DNA of 64,000 nt from Natronorubrum daqingense (lineage in GTDB: Archaea; Halobacteriota; Halobacteria; Halobacteriales; Natrialbaceae). The stretch is from NCBI RefSeq assembly GCF_001971705.1, contig NZ_CP019327.1, forward strand, positions 2,728,001 through 2,792,000, given 5' to 3'. The stretch's first letter is position 1. The number at the start of each line of letters is the position of its first letter. The notes below the pieces were generated by a model, which ran no database searches, had not been told where the DNA came from, and saw only the letters and a program-made list of their open reading frames with translations. This document shows, piece after piece, positions 39,976-49,751 of the stretch. Both the position numbers and the translations under genes were made by a program.

Positions 39976-42230
39976 CGGTCCTCACCTCCGGCGTCCGAAA
40001 AGACGAGGTGTGAACCGTCGTCGCCCCCGTCTGCAGAAACGCTGAACTGGTCGACGGCGTCGGCGAGTTCCATCGCTCGGTCGTCGAGTCGAGTCGCTTC
40101 TGCGGAGACGTCGGTGATCGTCGCCGTCGTCTCTTCGGCCGCGGCGGCGACTTGCTGGGCCTGTGAAGTCGTCTCCGCGGCGACGCTCGCGACGTCTTGA
40201 ACGATCGTCGCGAGTTCCTCGGTGGACGTCGCCTGTTCGTCCGTCGCCTGATCGATCTCCTGGACCCCCGCAGTCACCTGTTCGATCTCCAAGGCGATCC
40301 GATCGAGGCTGTCCGCGAGCGTTTCGACCTGATGGGTTGCAGCGCCGATCGTTTCCTCGGTCGCCTCGATCTGTTCGACACTGGTCGTCGCCCGCTGTTG
40401 TACCGATTCGATCATTGCTTCGACGTCGTCGACTGCTTCCTGGGTCTGCTCTGCGAGTTCCTTGACCTCGTCCGCGACGGCCTGGAATCCCTCGCCGTCT
40501 CCCGACGCGCTTCCCGAGCGAGCGGATTCGATCGCCGCGTTCAACGCCAGCATGTTCGTCTGCGCCGCGATGTCGTCGATCAGTTCGACGACCTGTTGAA
40601 TCTGTTCGGCCTCGCGCTCGAGGTCGTGAATCGTCGACGCGACGGTGTCAGTTCGCTCGCCGGCGTCGTGCATCTCGTCGGTGAGTTCCGTCGCCGCCAC
40701 CTGGCCGTCCGTCGCCAGATCGTCGACCTGACTCGATTGGTCTGCGATCGTACTCGTCGCCGCGGCGACCTCCTCGACGGTCGCCGACAGCTCCTTGACT
40801 TCCGTCGTCGCCGTCTCGAGGTCCTCAGCCTGCGCAGAGGACCCGTCCGAAATTTCCTGAATCGACGCGCTGACTTCCTCGCTGGCTCGGCTAATCTCCT
40901 CGGAACTCGTCTGAACTTCGGTGCTCGTGTGCGCGACGTCCTGGGAGATGCGCTCGACCTGGGCCACCGCCCGTTCGAGATCCGTAATCATCTCGTTGAA
41001 CGAGTCGGCGATCTCGACCATCGCTTCGTGGTCCGTTTCGGGGTCGAGTCGCTGCTGAAGGTCCCCGCCAGCGCACGCGGACATCACGTCGCCAAAGCGC
41101 TGGGCTTCGGCCTCGAGTTCGCGGTTTCGCCGCGCCGTCTGGCGCTGGGCCTCGCGTGCGCGTTCGCGTTCGTCCTCGAGGTCTGCCATCGTCGTGTCGA
41201 GGTCGTCACGCATCGTGCCAAAGGAGTCGTAGAGACTGCCGACCTCGTCGACCCGGTTCGTCTCGAGGTCGACTGTGAGGTTGCCATCACCCATCTGTTC
41301 GGCCTTGTCCGCGAGGCGGCGGAGTTTCAGCGAGAGGTTGCCGCCGAGGACGATGCCGACGAAGCCGAGGTTGATGACGAAGACGAACGCGAGCGTCGCA
41401 ACGCTCGCCGTCGCGACGTTGTGCGCGCCGAAGACGTCCGCTTCAGCGCCGTAGGTCGTGAGCTGAAGGGGCGTCTCACCGTCTGTGATAGCCGCCGTCG
41501 TGCCGGCGTACTCCTGAGTCGCGTCGTCGGGCGTTCCGGTGGCGATATCGGCGTCGTCACCCGAGAGAGCGGCGAGTACGGCCTCGTCACCCACGTCGGC
41601 TTCGGTGCCGGCTGCGAGGAGCGCCTCGCCCTCATTGTCGGTGACGACCGTTCGGTAGTCGTCGTTCGGTTCGATCACGGACTCGAGGCCGCTCGCCGGT
41701 GCCGAGAGGGCGACGTACCGGTCCTCACCCTCGTCCGCGGGGGCACTCACAACGTGTGAGAGGACGTCCCCGTCACCCGAGAGCGAGTCGTGTGGCGCGG
41801 TCGGCCCGTCCGTTTCGCCGTCGACGCTAATGGCGAAATCCTCGCCGGTCGCGTCGCTCGCACTGCTGGCGAGGACCTCGCCGTCGCCGTCGAGATAATG
41901 TAATTCGGTGATCCGGTCGTCACGATCGGCTTGCACCTCGGCAAAGCGGTCGTCTATCGCGTCAGTATCACCGTCGTCGACGCTCGTATCCGCAGCGAGA
42001 CCGTCGGCCGTCGCGGCGTTCGTCTCGAGCCACTCGGCCGCGACGTCGCTTCGATCCTCGGCGTGGTCGCTGAACTGCTGCTCGGCCGTCGCCCCGACTG
42101 CGCCCGACGCGTGGGCGAAAAAGAGCGCGGAGACGAAAATCGTCAACACGGCTACCGCGACGAATATCACGCCGATTTTCACACTGTACGATCGTCTGAG
42201 CCGGTCTGGGGTGTAATCCTCGAGTGCCAT
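39972..42230 (-). CDS. Htr-type methyl-accepting transducer, partner of the opsin
   Basis: A 752-residue two-TM transducer. TM1 is at about 16-42 ([20 protein letters not shown]) and TM2 at about 272-297. Between them is an acidic outer domain of about 230 residues. Inside, a HAMP domain (about 298-350) is followed by a coiled linker, a second HAMP-like unit (about 372-426) and the MCP signalling hairpin, with the tip [18 protein letters not shown] near 554-571 that binds CheW/CheA. Glu/Gln pairs for methylation flank it. The order transducer-then-opsin with ATGA overlap matches htr-sop operons, so it is the likely output partner of the opsin. The start is ATG 42230. Confidence 0.93.
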   Translation of the reverse strand: MALEDYTPDRLRRSYSVKIGVIFVAVAVLTIFVSALFFAHASGAVGATAEQQFSDHAEDRSDVAAEWLETNAATADGLAADTSVDDGDTDAIDDRFAEVQADRDDRITELHYLDGDGEVLASSASDATGEDFAISVDGETDGPTAPHDSLSGDGDVLSHVVSAPADEGEDRYVALSAPASGLESVIEPNDDYRTVVTDNEGEALLAAGTEADVGDEAVLAALSGDDADIATGTPDDATQEYAGTTAAITDGETPLQLTTYGAEADVFGAHNVATASVATLAFVFVINLGFVGIVLGGNLSLKLRRLADKAEQMGDGNLTVDLETNRVDEVGSLYDSFGTMRDDLDTTMADLEDERERAREAQRQTARRNRELEAEAQRFGDVMSACAGGDLQQRLDPETDHEAMVEIADSFNEMITDLERAVAQVERISQDVAHTSTEVQTSSEEISRASEEVSASIQEISDGSSAQAEDLETATTEVKELSATVEEVAAATSTIADQSSQVDDLATDGQVAATELTDEMHDAGERTDTVASTIHDLEREAEQIQQVVELIDDIAAQTNMLALNAAIESARSGSASGDGEGFQAVADEVKELAEQTQEAVDDVEAMIESVQQRATTSVEQIEATEETIGAATHQVETLADSLDRIALEIEQVTAGVQEIDQATDEQATSTEELATIVQDVASVAAETTSQAQQVAAAAEETTATITDVSAEATRLDDRAMELADAVDQFSVSADGGDDGSHLVFSDAGGEDR

Positions 42231-42630
42231 AGTGGTCCGTGGCCGTATCGATCAACCCGATACGGAAACGTATCATCTGTACTGGACAGTCACGATAAGT
42301 TAATGTATCGATTATCGTAAACGACGACTACATCGAGAGTCGCGTTCGCGAGTAGCTAGTCCCAATAAGAGAGAGAAACTACCGGCACGTATCCAGAAAT
42401 AGAACTCGAGAATACCTCTCCGTCGAAGATAGTCGACCGCCGGTCGGAGACGGGACGCGTCGTCGCCGGAGTCTACGGCTCAGTTGGGAACCCGATATAC
42501 ATGTAGCCGAGTCGAAAATTCACGTGGATTTCGTTGAAATCTGTTTATTCGCGATGGCCGGGATGACGGGTCTCGAGAAGACAGAGAGGACGGCCAGTGA
42601 CGCACCGATTGAGATCGGGGGGAAACCCGT
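42231..42630. other. Intergenic region upstream of the transducer gene
   Basis: About 400 bp between leuS and the transducer on the minus strand. It has no supported gene. It contains two inverted repeats: 42243-42265 close to the transducer start and ACGATAA/TTATCGT at 42292-42298/42312-42318. Confidence 0.5.
42243..42265. promoter_or_regulatory. 8-bp inverted repeat before the transducer start
   Basis: CCGTATCG (42243-42250) and CGATACGG (42258-42265) form a perfect inverted repeat around a 7-nt centre, 13-35 nt upstream of the transducer ATG. It may be an operator or a hairpin in the leader. A second 7-bp inverted repeat lies at 42292-42318. Confidence 0.5.
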
Positions 42631-45282
42631 TCAATCCTCGATTTCGATCGCTGGTCGGCCCGGTTCGGCGTTTTTGTGGACGCTCTCTGGGACCTCCACA
42701 GCGTGAACGACGGATACCGGCGCGTCGAACTCGCGTTCGATCAGCCACGCGGCCGACTCGAGGGCGGCGTGTTCGGCCTCGGAGTCGAGCGTCGTCGAGA
42801 GTGCCTCGCGTTCGGCCTGCAGGTCCTGTCCGTAGCTCGCGGCGGCGTCGCCCTGCTCGCGGATGTGTGACTCCTGCATCAGTTCGCCGATCAGGTTGTC
42901 GGCGTCGCTCTCGATCGCGATCTCGAGGGCGTCGTACTTCCACTCGGGGGCGACGACGACCTCGATCGCCTCGGGGTCCTCGATTCCGGCCACGTCGACG
43001 ATGTCGCGGATGTCCTCGCGCGTGTTCTGGACCAACTGTCGGCGCTTCGTGACGCGCTCGCGATCGATTTCGGCGGCCGGCCACTCGGCGTCGACGACGA
43101 GTCCGTCTTGGCCCAGTTCCTCCCACAGCTCCTCGGCGAGGTGGGGAGCGACGGGCGCGAGCAGACGGACGACGACCGACAGGCCCCGGCGGTACGTCTC
43201 AGCGTGTGGATCGGTGTGGGCGGCGTACTGGCGGAGCGTTCGCGTCAAGTCCTGGGTCTCCCGGAGCGCTCGGTTGAACGTCAGTTCGTCGTACTCCGCG
43301 CTCGCGATGGCGACGGTCGCGTCGATTTCGGCTCGGACGTAACTCGCGACGGCGTCGTCCTCGCCGTCGGGTTCGTCCGCTGTGATGTCGGCGACCATCT
43401 CCGTCAGGCGGCTCAGGTAGGCGTACGTCGATCGAACGCCCTCCTCGCTCCAGTCGAAGTCGCGTTCGGGCTGGGCGGCCTGCATCATGAACAGCCGGGC
43501 CGTGTCAGCGCCGTACTCCTCGACGATCCGCTGGGGCGAGACGACGTTGCCCTTCGACTTGGACATCTTCTCACCCTCGAGTTGGACCATCCCCTGTGCC
43601 AGCAGGTTCGTGAAGGGTTCGCGGTGCGCTAAGCCCTCGTGATCGGCGAGCACCTTCGTAAAGAAACGCGAGTACAGCAGGTGCATCACGGCGTGTTCGA
43701 TGCCGCCGACGTACTGATCGACCGGCAGCCAGTCGTTCGCCTGCTCGAGGTCGAACGGCGCGTCCTCGAGGTCCGGCGAGACGAACCGCAGCGGGTACCA
43801 CGAGGAGTCGACGAAGGTATCCATCGTGTCCGTTTCGCGAGTTGCCTCGCCGCCACAGTCCGGACAGGTCGTCTGCTTCCACTCATCGGCCGCGTCCAGC
43901 GGATTTCCGGTGGTGTTGATGAACTCCGGTAACTCGACCGGCAGGTCCTCGTCGGGAACCATCACGGCCCCGCAGTCGTCGTGACAATGGATGACCGGAA
44001 TCGGCGTCCCCCAGTAGCGCTGGCGGGAGATCCCCCAGTCGCGTAGCTGGTACTGAGTCGCTTCCTCGGCGCTCTCGATGTCCGCGGTGAGTCGCTCTCG
44101 AGCCGTTTCGCTCTCGAGGCCGTCGTACTCCCCGGAGTTTACGAGGACGCCGTCGTCGGTGAACGCCTCCTCGCTGACGTCTGGAATCACCGGCTCCTCG
44201 CCCGCTTCGGGTTCGGGTGCGATGACGGGGACGATCTCCTCGTCCATCTTCTGGGCAAAGGCGTGGTCGCGCTCGTCGTGGCCCGGAACGGCCATCAGCG
44301 CGCCCGTTCCGACGTCAGAGAGGACGAAATCTGCGACGTAGACGGGAATTTCCTCGCCCGTTGCGGGGTTGGTCGCCGTCAGGTCGGTCGCGACGCCGTT
44401 TGGCTCGTCGCCCTCGGGGTCGGCCTTCTCCTCGATGAAGTGGCGAACGTCATCGTCTTCGGCTGCGACTGCCTCGCTGATCGGGTGGTCCGGTGCGAGC
44501 GCGAAGAAAGTCGCACCGTGGATGGTGTCGACGCGGGTGGTGAAGGCCGTCACCGATCCGTGGCCCGAAATATCGAAATCCAGTTCCGTGCCGTACTGGC
44601 GGCCGATCCAGTTGCGTTGCATCTGGCGAACCGAGTTCGGCCACCCCTCCAGGTCGTCGATCGCTTCCAACAACTCGTCGGCGTACTTGGTAATTTGGAG
44701 GAACCACTGCTCGAGTTCGCGTTGCTCGACGGGTGTGTCACAGCGCCAGCAGAGTTCGGCCTCGCCTTCGACCTGTTCGTCGGCCAGCACGGTTTCACAG
44801 TGGGGACACCAGTTGACCTCGGCGTCGCGACGCTCGACGAGTCCTTCGTCGTGGAACCGGGAGAAGAGCCACTGGTTCCACTGGTAGTACTCGGGCGTGC
44901 AGGTCGCGATTTCGCGCTCCCAGTCGTAGCCAAAGCCCATCGCGTTCATCTGCTCGCGCATCGTGTCGATACAGTCGAACGTCCAGTCGCGGGGGTTGGT
45001 GTCGCGCTCTTTGGCCGCGTTCTCTGCGGGGAGGCCGAAGGCGTCCCAGCCCATCGGGTGGAGGACTTCCTCGCCCTGCATCCGCCGGTATCGAGCGTAG
45101 GCGTCCGTAATCGTGTAATTTCTGACGTGGCCCATGTGGAGTTTACCCGACGGATACGGGTACATGCCGAGGACGTACGTTGGATCCTCGACGTCGTCCG
45201 GCGTCCGATAGGCGTCTTCGTCGTCCCACGCCTCCTGCCAGCGTCGTTCGACCGCCGCGTGGTCGTATCCCGCGTCGCTCAT
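42631..45282 (-). CDS. leuS: Leucyl-tRNA synthetase, bacterial type
   Basis: An 883-residue class I synthetase that charges tRNA-Leu. The HIGH motif is KLHMGHVRNY (about residue 47-56) and the KMSKS motif is KMSKSKGNVVSP (about 570). The block MGWDAFGLPAENAA and the zinc-binding Cys clusters CPHC/CWRC and CPDCGG are typical of the bacterial LeuRS form rather than the archaeal one. Editing domain CP1 lies in the middle. Start at ATG 45282 (MSDAGYDHAAVERRWQ). Stand-alone gene. Confidence 0.97.
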   Translation of the reverse strand: MSDAGYDHAAVERRWQEAWDDEDAYRTPDDVEDPTYVLGMYPYPSGKLHMGHVRNYTITDAYARYRRMQGEEVLHPMGWDAFGLPAENAAKERDTNPRDWTFDCIDTMREQMNAMGFGYDWEREIATCTPEYYQWNQWLFSRFHDEGLVERRDAEVNWCPHCETVLADEQVEGEAELCWRCDTPVEQRELEQWFLQITKYADELLEAIDDLEGWPNSVRQMQRNWIGRQYGTELDFDISGHGSVTAFTTRVDTIHGATFFALAPDHPISEAVAAEDDDVRHFIEEKADPEGDEPNGVATDLTATNPATGEEIPVYVADFVLSDVGTGALMAVPGHDERDHAFAQKMDEEIVPVIAPEPEAGEEPVIPDVSEEAFTDDGVLVNSGEYDGLESETARERLTADIESAEEATQYQLRDWGISRQRYWGTPIPVIHCHDDCGAVMVPDEDLPVELPEFINTTGNPLDAADEWKQTTCPDCGGEATRETDTMDTFVDSSWYPLRFVSPDLEDAPFDLEQANDWLPVDQYVGGIEHAVMHLLYSRFFTKVLADHEGLAHREPFTNLLAQGMVQLEGEKMSKSKGNVVSPQRIVEEYGADTARLFMMQAAQPERDFDWSEEGVRSTYAYLSRLTEMVADITADEPDGEDDAVASYVRAEIDATVAIASAEYDELTFNRALRETQDLTRTLRQYAAHTDPHAETYRRGLSVVVRLLAPVAPHLAEELWEELGQDGLVVDAEWPAAEIDRERVTKRRQLVQNTREDIRDIVDVAGIEDPEAIEVVVAPEWKYDALEIAIESDADNLIGELMQESHIREQGDAAASYGQDLQAEREALSTTLDSEAEHAALESAAWLIEREFDAPVSVVHAVEVPESVHKNAEPGRPAIEIED

Positions 45283-45519
45283 TCTTGTATGCGTGTCCGG
45301 GCGTCGTCGCCCTATAGCTTTCCATACCACTATCGACACAGCAGGTCGCGACCGCTCGAAATTCGTGAAATCCGACGACCCGGTACCATTCCACCATCCT
45401 TACTCGAGTCGAGACTGTCACAAAATGATTTGTTTTTGACAAAAATCTGTCCCTCGAACTCTTAATCTGAGGAACAGGACAATCACCATGTTCACGCGCC
45501 TGTTCGGTTCCTACCTACC

Positions 45520-47058
45520 ATGTCAGATGATGGTAAAAATTCAAGAGGTGTGGAATTAAACGGGTGCCAGTCCTGTCCAGATGAGAAACGGACAACCCTC
45601 ACAGCGGCGGACGGAACAGCCGTCGATTCGTCGACCCGACGACACGTCTTGGGGACGCTGGGCGCACTTTCGGCGACTTCACTCGCGGCTGGAACCGGAA
45701 GTGCGGGCTCCCGCGACGAACCAAAATCAGGTGCAGGCGAGAGGGAACCGAAGAGACCAGCACCGAAAGTCGACGGTCCGATCACCGGGGGGAGTGCAAC
45801 CGGCGAGCCACAGCTATCGGCCGTTCCCAATCTGTCGAAGTACGGCTACGTCGAGGAGGAATATTTCATCTCCGGCCGTGCTCACAGCCTCGAGTCGCTT
45901 TCTGGTGGGAAGCGAGACGACGCGTCGTACACGACCCGGATCGTCGTCTGGCGGCCGGCCCACCGCTCGACGTTCAACGGCACGCTACTGGCCGACTGGC
46001 CGAACGTCTCGACGCAGGTCGACGTTCCCGTCACCTGGATCAACGCCGACGACTACCTGATGCGCGAGGGCTATGCGGTCGCAATGATCTCGGCACAGGA
46101 GGTCGGCGTACAGGACTCCGCCGAGGAGATGGACCTTGTGACGTGGGACCCCGAGCGCTACGGCGATCTCCACCATCCGGGCGACGACTACGCCTTTGAC
46201 ATCTTTTCGCAGGCGATCCGGACGCTGCGGGGCGACTCGAAGCGCCGAAAGGGGGATCCGGATCCGATGGCCGGCCTCGAGCCGAAGCGCGTGCTGGCGA
46301 CGGGCGTCTCCCAGTCCGCGGGCTTTCTCCACTCGTATATCAACGCGGTCCAGGAACACCTCGGCCTGATCGACGGCTTCCTGCCCGCAACGGCCGGCAC
46401 GATCATCGACGAGCAGCCGGTGCGCGACGACGTCGCCCCCGTCTTGTGGCTGAACTCCGAGGACGAGGCCGACACAAAGCAACGGCCCGACGAGGGACAG
46501 TTCCGGCTCTGGGAAGTTGCCGGCGCTTCGCACGTCAATCGCTGGCTCTCGGCATACGTCGAGATCGCCCTCGCCCGGGACCTCGAGGGCGAAGCGATCC
46601 CGTGGGAGCCAGCCATCGCGGGCCAGTACGGCGAACTCGAGGACGGCGTCTACGGCGAGTGCGAGTACAACTACTTCCCGATGCGCTACGCCTACCGGTC
46701 GGCCCTCGAGCACCTAAACGAGTGGGTAAAGACCGGCGAGAAACCGACGAGGACGCCCAAAATCCAGCGGGCGGACGACGGCGTTGCCCGCGACGAGTAC
46801 GGTAACGCCAAGGGTGGCGTTCGCCTGCCGCCGATCGACGTCCCCGTCGCGGAGTACGACGCGATGAGCTGCGAACTGTTCGGCCAAACGCACCGATTCG
46901 ACGAGCAGACGCTCTCGAAGCTGTATCCGACGCCTCATAAGTACCTGACAAAAATGGCGACAGCAACCGACGAAGCCGTCGAGAACGGCTATCTGCTTCC
47001 GGCGGACGCGGCCGACCTCATGCGCCGCGCAAAGGACTCACCTGTCGGCCACGACTGA
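45520..47058 (+). CDS. Secreted alpha/beta-hydrolase domain protein
   Basis: A 512-residue protein of the 'alpha/beta hydrolase domain-containing' family (Abhydrolase_10-like). A long N-terminal region carries the Tat-like motif STRRHVLGTLGALSATSLAAG, so it is probably exported; it lacks the lipobox Cys. The nucleophile Ser is in VLATGVSQSAGFLHSY, and a catalytic His candidate lies in VAGASHVNRW. The substrate, perhaps an ester or lactone, is unknown. It converges with hsp20. Confidence 0.85.
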   Translation: MSDDGKNSRGVELNGCQSCPDEKRTTLTAADGTAVDSSTRRHVLGTLGALSATSLAAGTGSAGSRDEPKSGAGEREPKRPAPKVDGPITGGSATGEPQLSAVPNLSKYGYVEEEYFISGRAHSLESLSGGKRDDASYTTRIVVWRPAHRSTFNGTLLADWPNVSTQVDVPVTWINADDYLMREGYAVAMISAQEVGVQDSAEEMDLVTWDPERYGDLHHPGDDYAFDIFSQAIRTLRGDSKRRKGDPDPMAGLEPKRVLATGVSQSAGFLHSYINAVQEHLGLIDGFLPATAGTIIDEQPVRDDVAPVLWLNSEDEADTKQRPDEGQFRLWEVAGASHVNRWLSAYVEIALARDLEGEAIPWEPAIAGQYGELEDGVYGECEYNYFPMRYAYRSALEHLNEWVKTGEKPTRTPKIQRADDGVARDEYGNAKGGVRLPPIDVPVAEYDAMSCELFGQTHRFDEQTLSKLYPTPHKYLTKMATATDEAVENGYLLPADAADLMRRAKDSPVGHD

Positions 47059-47118
47059 GTCGGGACGCCCGAAGACTCGTCGTCGTGACTCGAGGTCTCA
47101 GGTTGCTCGAAGTCGACA

Positions 47119-47162
47119 TCGATCGCTCTGTCGCTGGAGGTCGATCGCTCTGTCGCTCGAGG
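47119..47162. repeat. 22-bp tandem repeat, two copies plus a partial
   Basis: TCGATCGCTCTGTCGCTGGAGG-type units at 47119-47140 and 47141-47162 differ at one base and a partial third copy follows. It sits between two convergent genes. Probably a replication-slippage product. Confidence 0.65.
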
Positions 47163-47190
47163 CCGATCGCTGGACGCGGACCTCTCTCGA

Positions 47191-47613
47191 TTACTCGATG
47201 TCGATCTCTTTCGAGGTCTCGGTGCCGGTCACTTTCGGGAGTCGAACGGTCAGCACGCCGTTTTCGAAGCCGGCCGAGACCTCGTCTTCTTCGACGGGCT
47301 CCGGCAGGCGGATGCGCCGACTCGCGGACGTTCGCGTCCGTTCGCGGCGAAGGAACCGTCCGTCGACGGACGCCTCAGATTCCTCCTCCCGGTCGGCCTC
47401 GAGGCGAAGCGTTCCCTCCGAGAGCGTCAGTTCGATATCGTCCGTGTCGTAGCCGGGCAGATCGGCCGTCACGAGGTACTCCTCGCCGGTATCGACGACA
47501 TCGGCCGGAACGGAACCCGGGACCTGCAACCCGCCGCTGGTCATCCCCGATTCGACCTGTTTGCTGACGCGGTCGAGCATCTCCTCGATTTCGTCGAACG
47601 GATTTCCTCGCAT
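47191..47613 (-). CDS. Hsp20/alpha-crystallin family small heat-shock protein
   Basis: A 140-residue ATP-independent chaperone. The alpha-crystallin domain is seen from VDTGEEYLVTADLPGYDTDDIELTLSEG to GVLTVRLPKV, with the family's C-terminal V-x-V/I-like end EIDIE. The N-terminus MRGNPFDEIEEMLDRVSKQ is the usual amphipathic start. The length fits archaeal Hsp20. Stand-alone. Confidence 0.93.
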   Translation of the reverse strand: MRGNPFDEIEEMLDRVSKQVESGMTSGGLQVPGSVPADVVDTGEEYLVTADLPGYDTDDIELTLSEGTLRLEADREEESEASVDGRFLRRERTRTSASRRIRLPEPVEEDEVSAGFENGVLTVRLPKVTGTETSKEIDIE

Positions 47614-47734
47614 ACGCGAACCTACGGGTTCGAGCAGGATAAATTCTGCCCGCGACGGAAGGTCAGAACACGACCTCGAGTCGACGGCCCGTCCGTCGCC
47701 TCGGGTTGGTCAATTTCGAGCGAAGAGACGAGAG

Positions 47735-48193
47735 CTACTCTGGAAGCGTCACGAGTCCGTCCTCGAGCGCGTCGAACAGGACGTCCCGCGCGTGGCCGTC
47801 GGGGTCGACGTTCTCGTAGACCGACTTCACCTCGCCGTCGGCGAGGACGAACGTCGTCCGCGTCGTCACGCCGCTGTCGCGCAACGCCACGTCGAACGCC
47901 TCGGCGATCTCGGCGTCGGGGTCGGCCAACAGGTCGAACTCGAGGCCCTCCTGCTCGCAGAAGGCTTCGTGGGAGTCGACGTCGTCGACCGAGACGCCGT
48001 AGACGTCGACGCCGGCGTCCTCGTAGCTCTCGCGCTCGCGCTGGAACTGGTTTGCCTCGACCGTACAGCCGGGCGTGTCGTCTTTCGGATAGAAGTAGAC
48101 GACGGTGGGGTCCTCGAACTCGAGGGTTACCTCCGCTGCGTCCTGGTTCTGTGCGGTCACGGTCGGCGCGTCGGCTCCGTCCTCGAGTGGCAT
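47735..48193 (-). CDS. Peroxiredoxin, BCP/PrxQ type
   Basis: A 152-residue thiol peroxidase. The peroxidatic Cys is in VYFYPKDDTPGCTVEANQF. BCP proteins often have a resolving Cys five residues on; here that place is not Cys (VEANQ), but a Cys lies in EAFCEQEGL. The start is ATG 48193 (MPLEDGADAPTVTAQNQ); upstream residues in the frame belong to intergenic DNA. 77 bp downstream of the hicA gene on the same strand. Confidence 0.92.
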   Translation of the reverse strand: MPLEDGADAPTVTAQNQDAAEVTLEFEDPTVVYFYPKDDTPGCTVEANQFQRERESYEDAGVDVYGVSVDDVDSHEAFCEQEGLEFDLLADPDAEIAEAFDVALRDSGVTTRTTFVLADGEVKSVYENVDPDGHARDVLFDALEDGLVTLPE

Positions 48194-48269
48194 ACGTGTA
48201 TACTCCCGCAGGGGGGAGAAAAGTCGTTTGTGGTGCGGTGTCAGTTGATCACGATAGCCAGAGATAGTA

Positions 48270-48521
48270 CTACGAGTGGACGTCGATCCACGTACAAAAC
48301 GCATCAAAGTCGTGTGCACCTGCGCTGTCTGCGATATTTCGAAGTGTTCCCGTACGGAGTTCTTCATGCAACGGGACAGTTACCTGTCGCCGGTCGTCCG
48401 GGTTTGACGGGTGTTCGTAGTATAACTGGGCGTGATCACCGGTTGTGCGACGCCATTCAAATCCGCCAACGTTGACTAATACTTTGACGATCTCGAATCC
48501 GGAAAACGTGCGCCGCCCCAT
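48270..48521 (-). CDS. HicA-family toxin (mRNA interferase)
   Basis: An 83-residue protein with the double-stranded RNA-binding fold of HicA. FSGFEIVKVLVNVGGFEWRRTTGDHAQLYYEHP fits the family; His30 in the GDHA motif takes the catalytic position, followed by VTVPLHEELRTGTLRNIADSAG, which is strongly typical. HicA cleaves mRNA until neutralised by HicB. It starts 2 bp after the stop codon of the hicB gene, so the antitoxin is made first. Confidence 0.9.
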   Translation of the reverse strand: MGRRTFSGFEIVKVLVNVGGFEWRRTTGDHAQLYYEHPSNPDDRRQVTVPLHEELRTGTLRNIADSAGAHDFDAFCTWIDVHS

Positions 48522-48523
48522 TC

Positions 48524-48793
48524 CTACTTGAGGATATCCGGTGGTTCGGTGTCACCAGTCGTATTTGCTGCTGGGTCGATGCCGAGTTCACGGAGTTCCT
48601 CCGCAGATGGCTCGGTTCCGCGCTCTCCAGTATGGAGTGCAACTGCCTCGTCGAGGTTTTCGAGTGCAGCGGTCCGAGACGAGCCCTGTGTCGTGACGCC
48701 AGTCGTAACATCGGTCGCAATCCACACGTCCTCCTCGCGCCAGAGTCGGATCTCATCGTCATAGACACCACCATCACTCGTGGAACTGGCCAT
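48524..48793 (-). CDS. HicB-family antitoxin
   Basis: An 89-residue acidic protein starting MASSTSDGGVYDDEIRLWREED. The HicB core is seen as VWIATDVTTGVTTQGSSRTAALENLDEAVALHTG. It should bind and neutralise the HicA encoded just after it. HicB may also repress its own promoter, though no DNA-binding domain is obvious in this short form. ATG 48793 is chosen over an upstream ATG at 48838. Confidence 0.88.
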   Translation of the reverse strand: MASSTSDGGVYDDEIRLWREEDVWIATDVTTGVTTQGSSRTAALENLDEAVALHTGERGTEPSAEELRELGIDPAANTTGDTEPPDILK

Positions 48794-48889
48794 GATAGGT
48801 GTAAATTGTTGGAGAATTCTCATAAGTGTTTGGCTCACCCGAGAGCAAACGCGGCCAGAGATCCATCGCCGAACCGGTACTGGCGTATA

Positions 48890-49702
48890 CTACCCGACCA
48901 CGTGTTCCGTATCGTACGATCCCAGTCGCCGCACCCAGCCCTTCTCGGTCAATCCCTCGAGTTCCTCGATCGCTTCCGTCGTCCGGGCCTCGTACAGGCC
49001 CGCTTCGATGTCGATGTGGAAGACGTAATCGCCCAGTCGCTGGCCGCTGGGGCGGGACTCGACGCGCGTCATGTTGATGTCGCGGTCGGCGAATGGCTCG
49101 AGGAGTTCGAGTAGCAATCCGGGGTAGTTCGCGTTGGGATAGACGACGAGCGAACTCTTGCCGCCGCCTTTCGAGCGCTCCTCGGCCGGTGCGAGTGCGA
49201 AGAACCGCGTCGCATTCGAATCTTGATCCTGGATGTCTTCGGCGAGGACCTCGAGGCCATCGCCGCCGTTGTCGGGGTGGCCGATGCCGGCGATCGAGGC
49301 GTCGTCACGGGCGAATTCGACGCCCTGTGCGGTGCTCGCGACGGCCTCCAAGGTGGCGTCGGGGTGTTCTCGCTCGAGGTAGGATCGACACTGCGCGAGC
49401 GCCTGCGAGTGGCTGGCCACGGTGTCGAACTCGTCGGATTGAGCGAGCAACGCGTGTTTGATCGGGGTAACGACCTCGCGGACGACGGCAACGTCGTACT
49501 CCGAGAGGGCGTCGAGGCTCTCCGTGACGCTGCCCTCGATGCTGTTCTCGATCGGGATGACGCCGCGGTCGTACTCGCCGCCGGCGACGGCGTCGACGAT
49601 GGCCGTCACCGACTGGCGAAAGTCGATCTCGTCGCCGTTCGCGACGGCCGTCGCCGCACGATGCGAGTAGGTTCCTTCGGGACCCAACGTAACTGCGACC
49701 AT
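48890..49702 (-). CDS. pheA: Prephenate dehydratase
   Basis: A 270-residue enzyme that turns prephenate into phenylpyruvate for phenylalanine synthesis. The catalytic domain has TLGPEGTYSHRAA, VIPIENSIEGSV and the Thr-Arg-Phe motif NATRFFALAP. A C-terminal ACT domain (SSLVVYPNANYPGLLLELLEPF; NMTRVESRPSGQRLGDYVF) gives phenylalanine control. The chorismate mutase part found in bacterial PheA is absent. Start ATG 49702. Confidence 0.95.
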   Translation of the reverse strand: MVAVTLGPEGTYSHRAATAVANGDEIDFRQSVTAIVDAVAGGEYDRGVIPIENSIEGSVTESLDALSEYDVAVVREVVTPIKHALLAQSDEFDTVASHSQALAQCRSYLEREHPDATLEAVASTAQGVEFARDDASIAGIGHPDNGGDGLEVLAEDIQDQDSNATRFFALAPAEERSKGGGKSSLVVYPNANYPGLLLELLEPFADRDINMTRVESRPSGQRLGDYVFHIDIEAGLYEARTTEAIEELEGLTEKGWVRRLGSYDTEHVVG

Positions 49703-49751
49703 TGGGTGACGATAGCAGGGATGGGATCAAAAGACCGTCGGGTCTGCCCTG

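Noticed and set aside
40197..41759. 520-codon plus-strand frame
   Set aside because: Antisense shadow of the transducer; Arg-rich and without motifs.
44263..45465. 400-codon plus-strand frame
   Set aside because: Antisense shadow of leuS.
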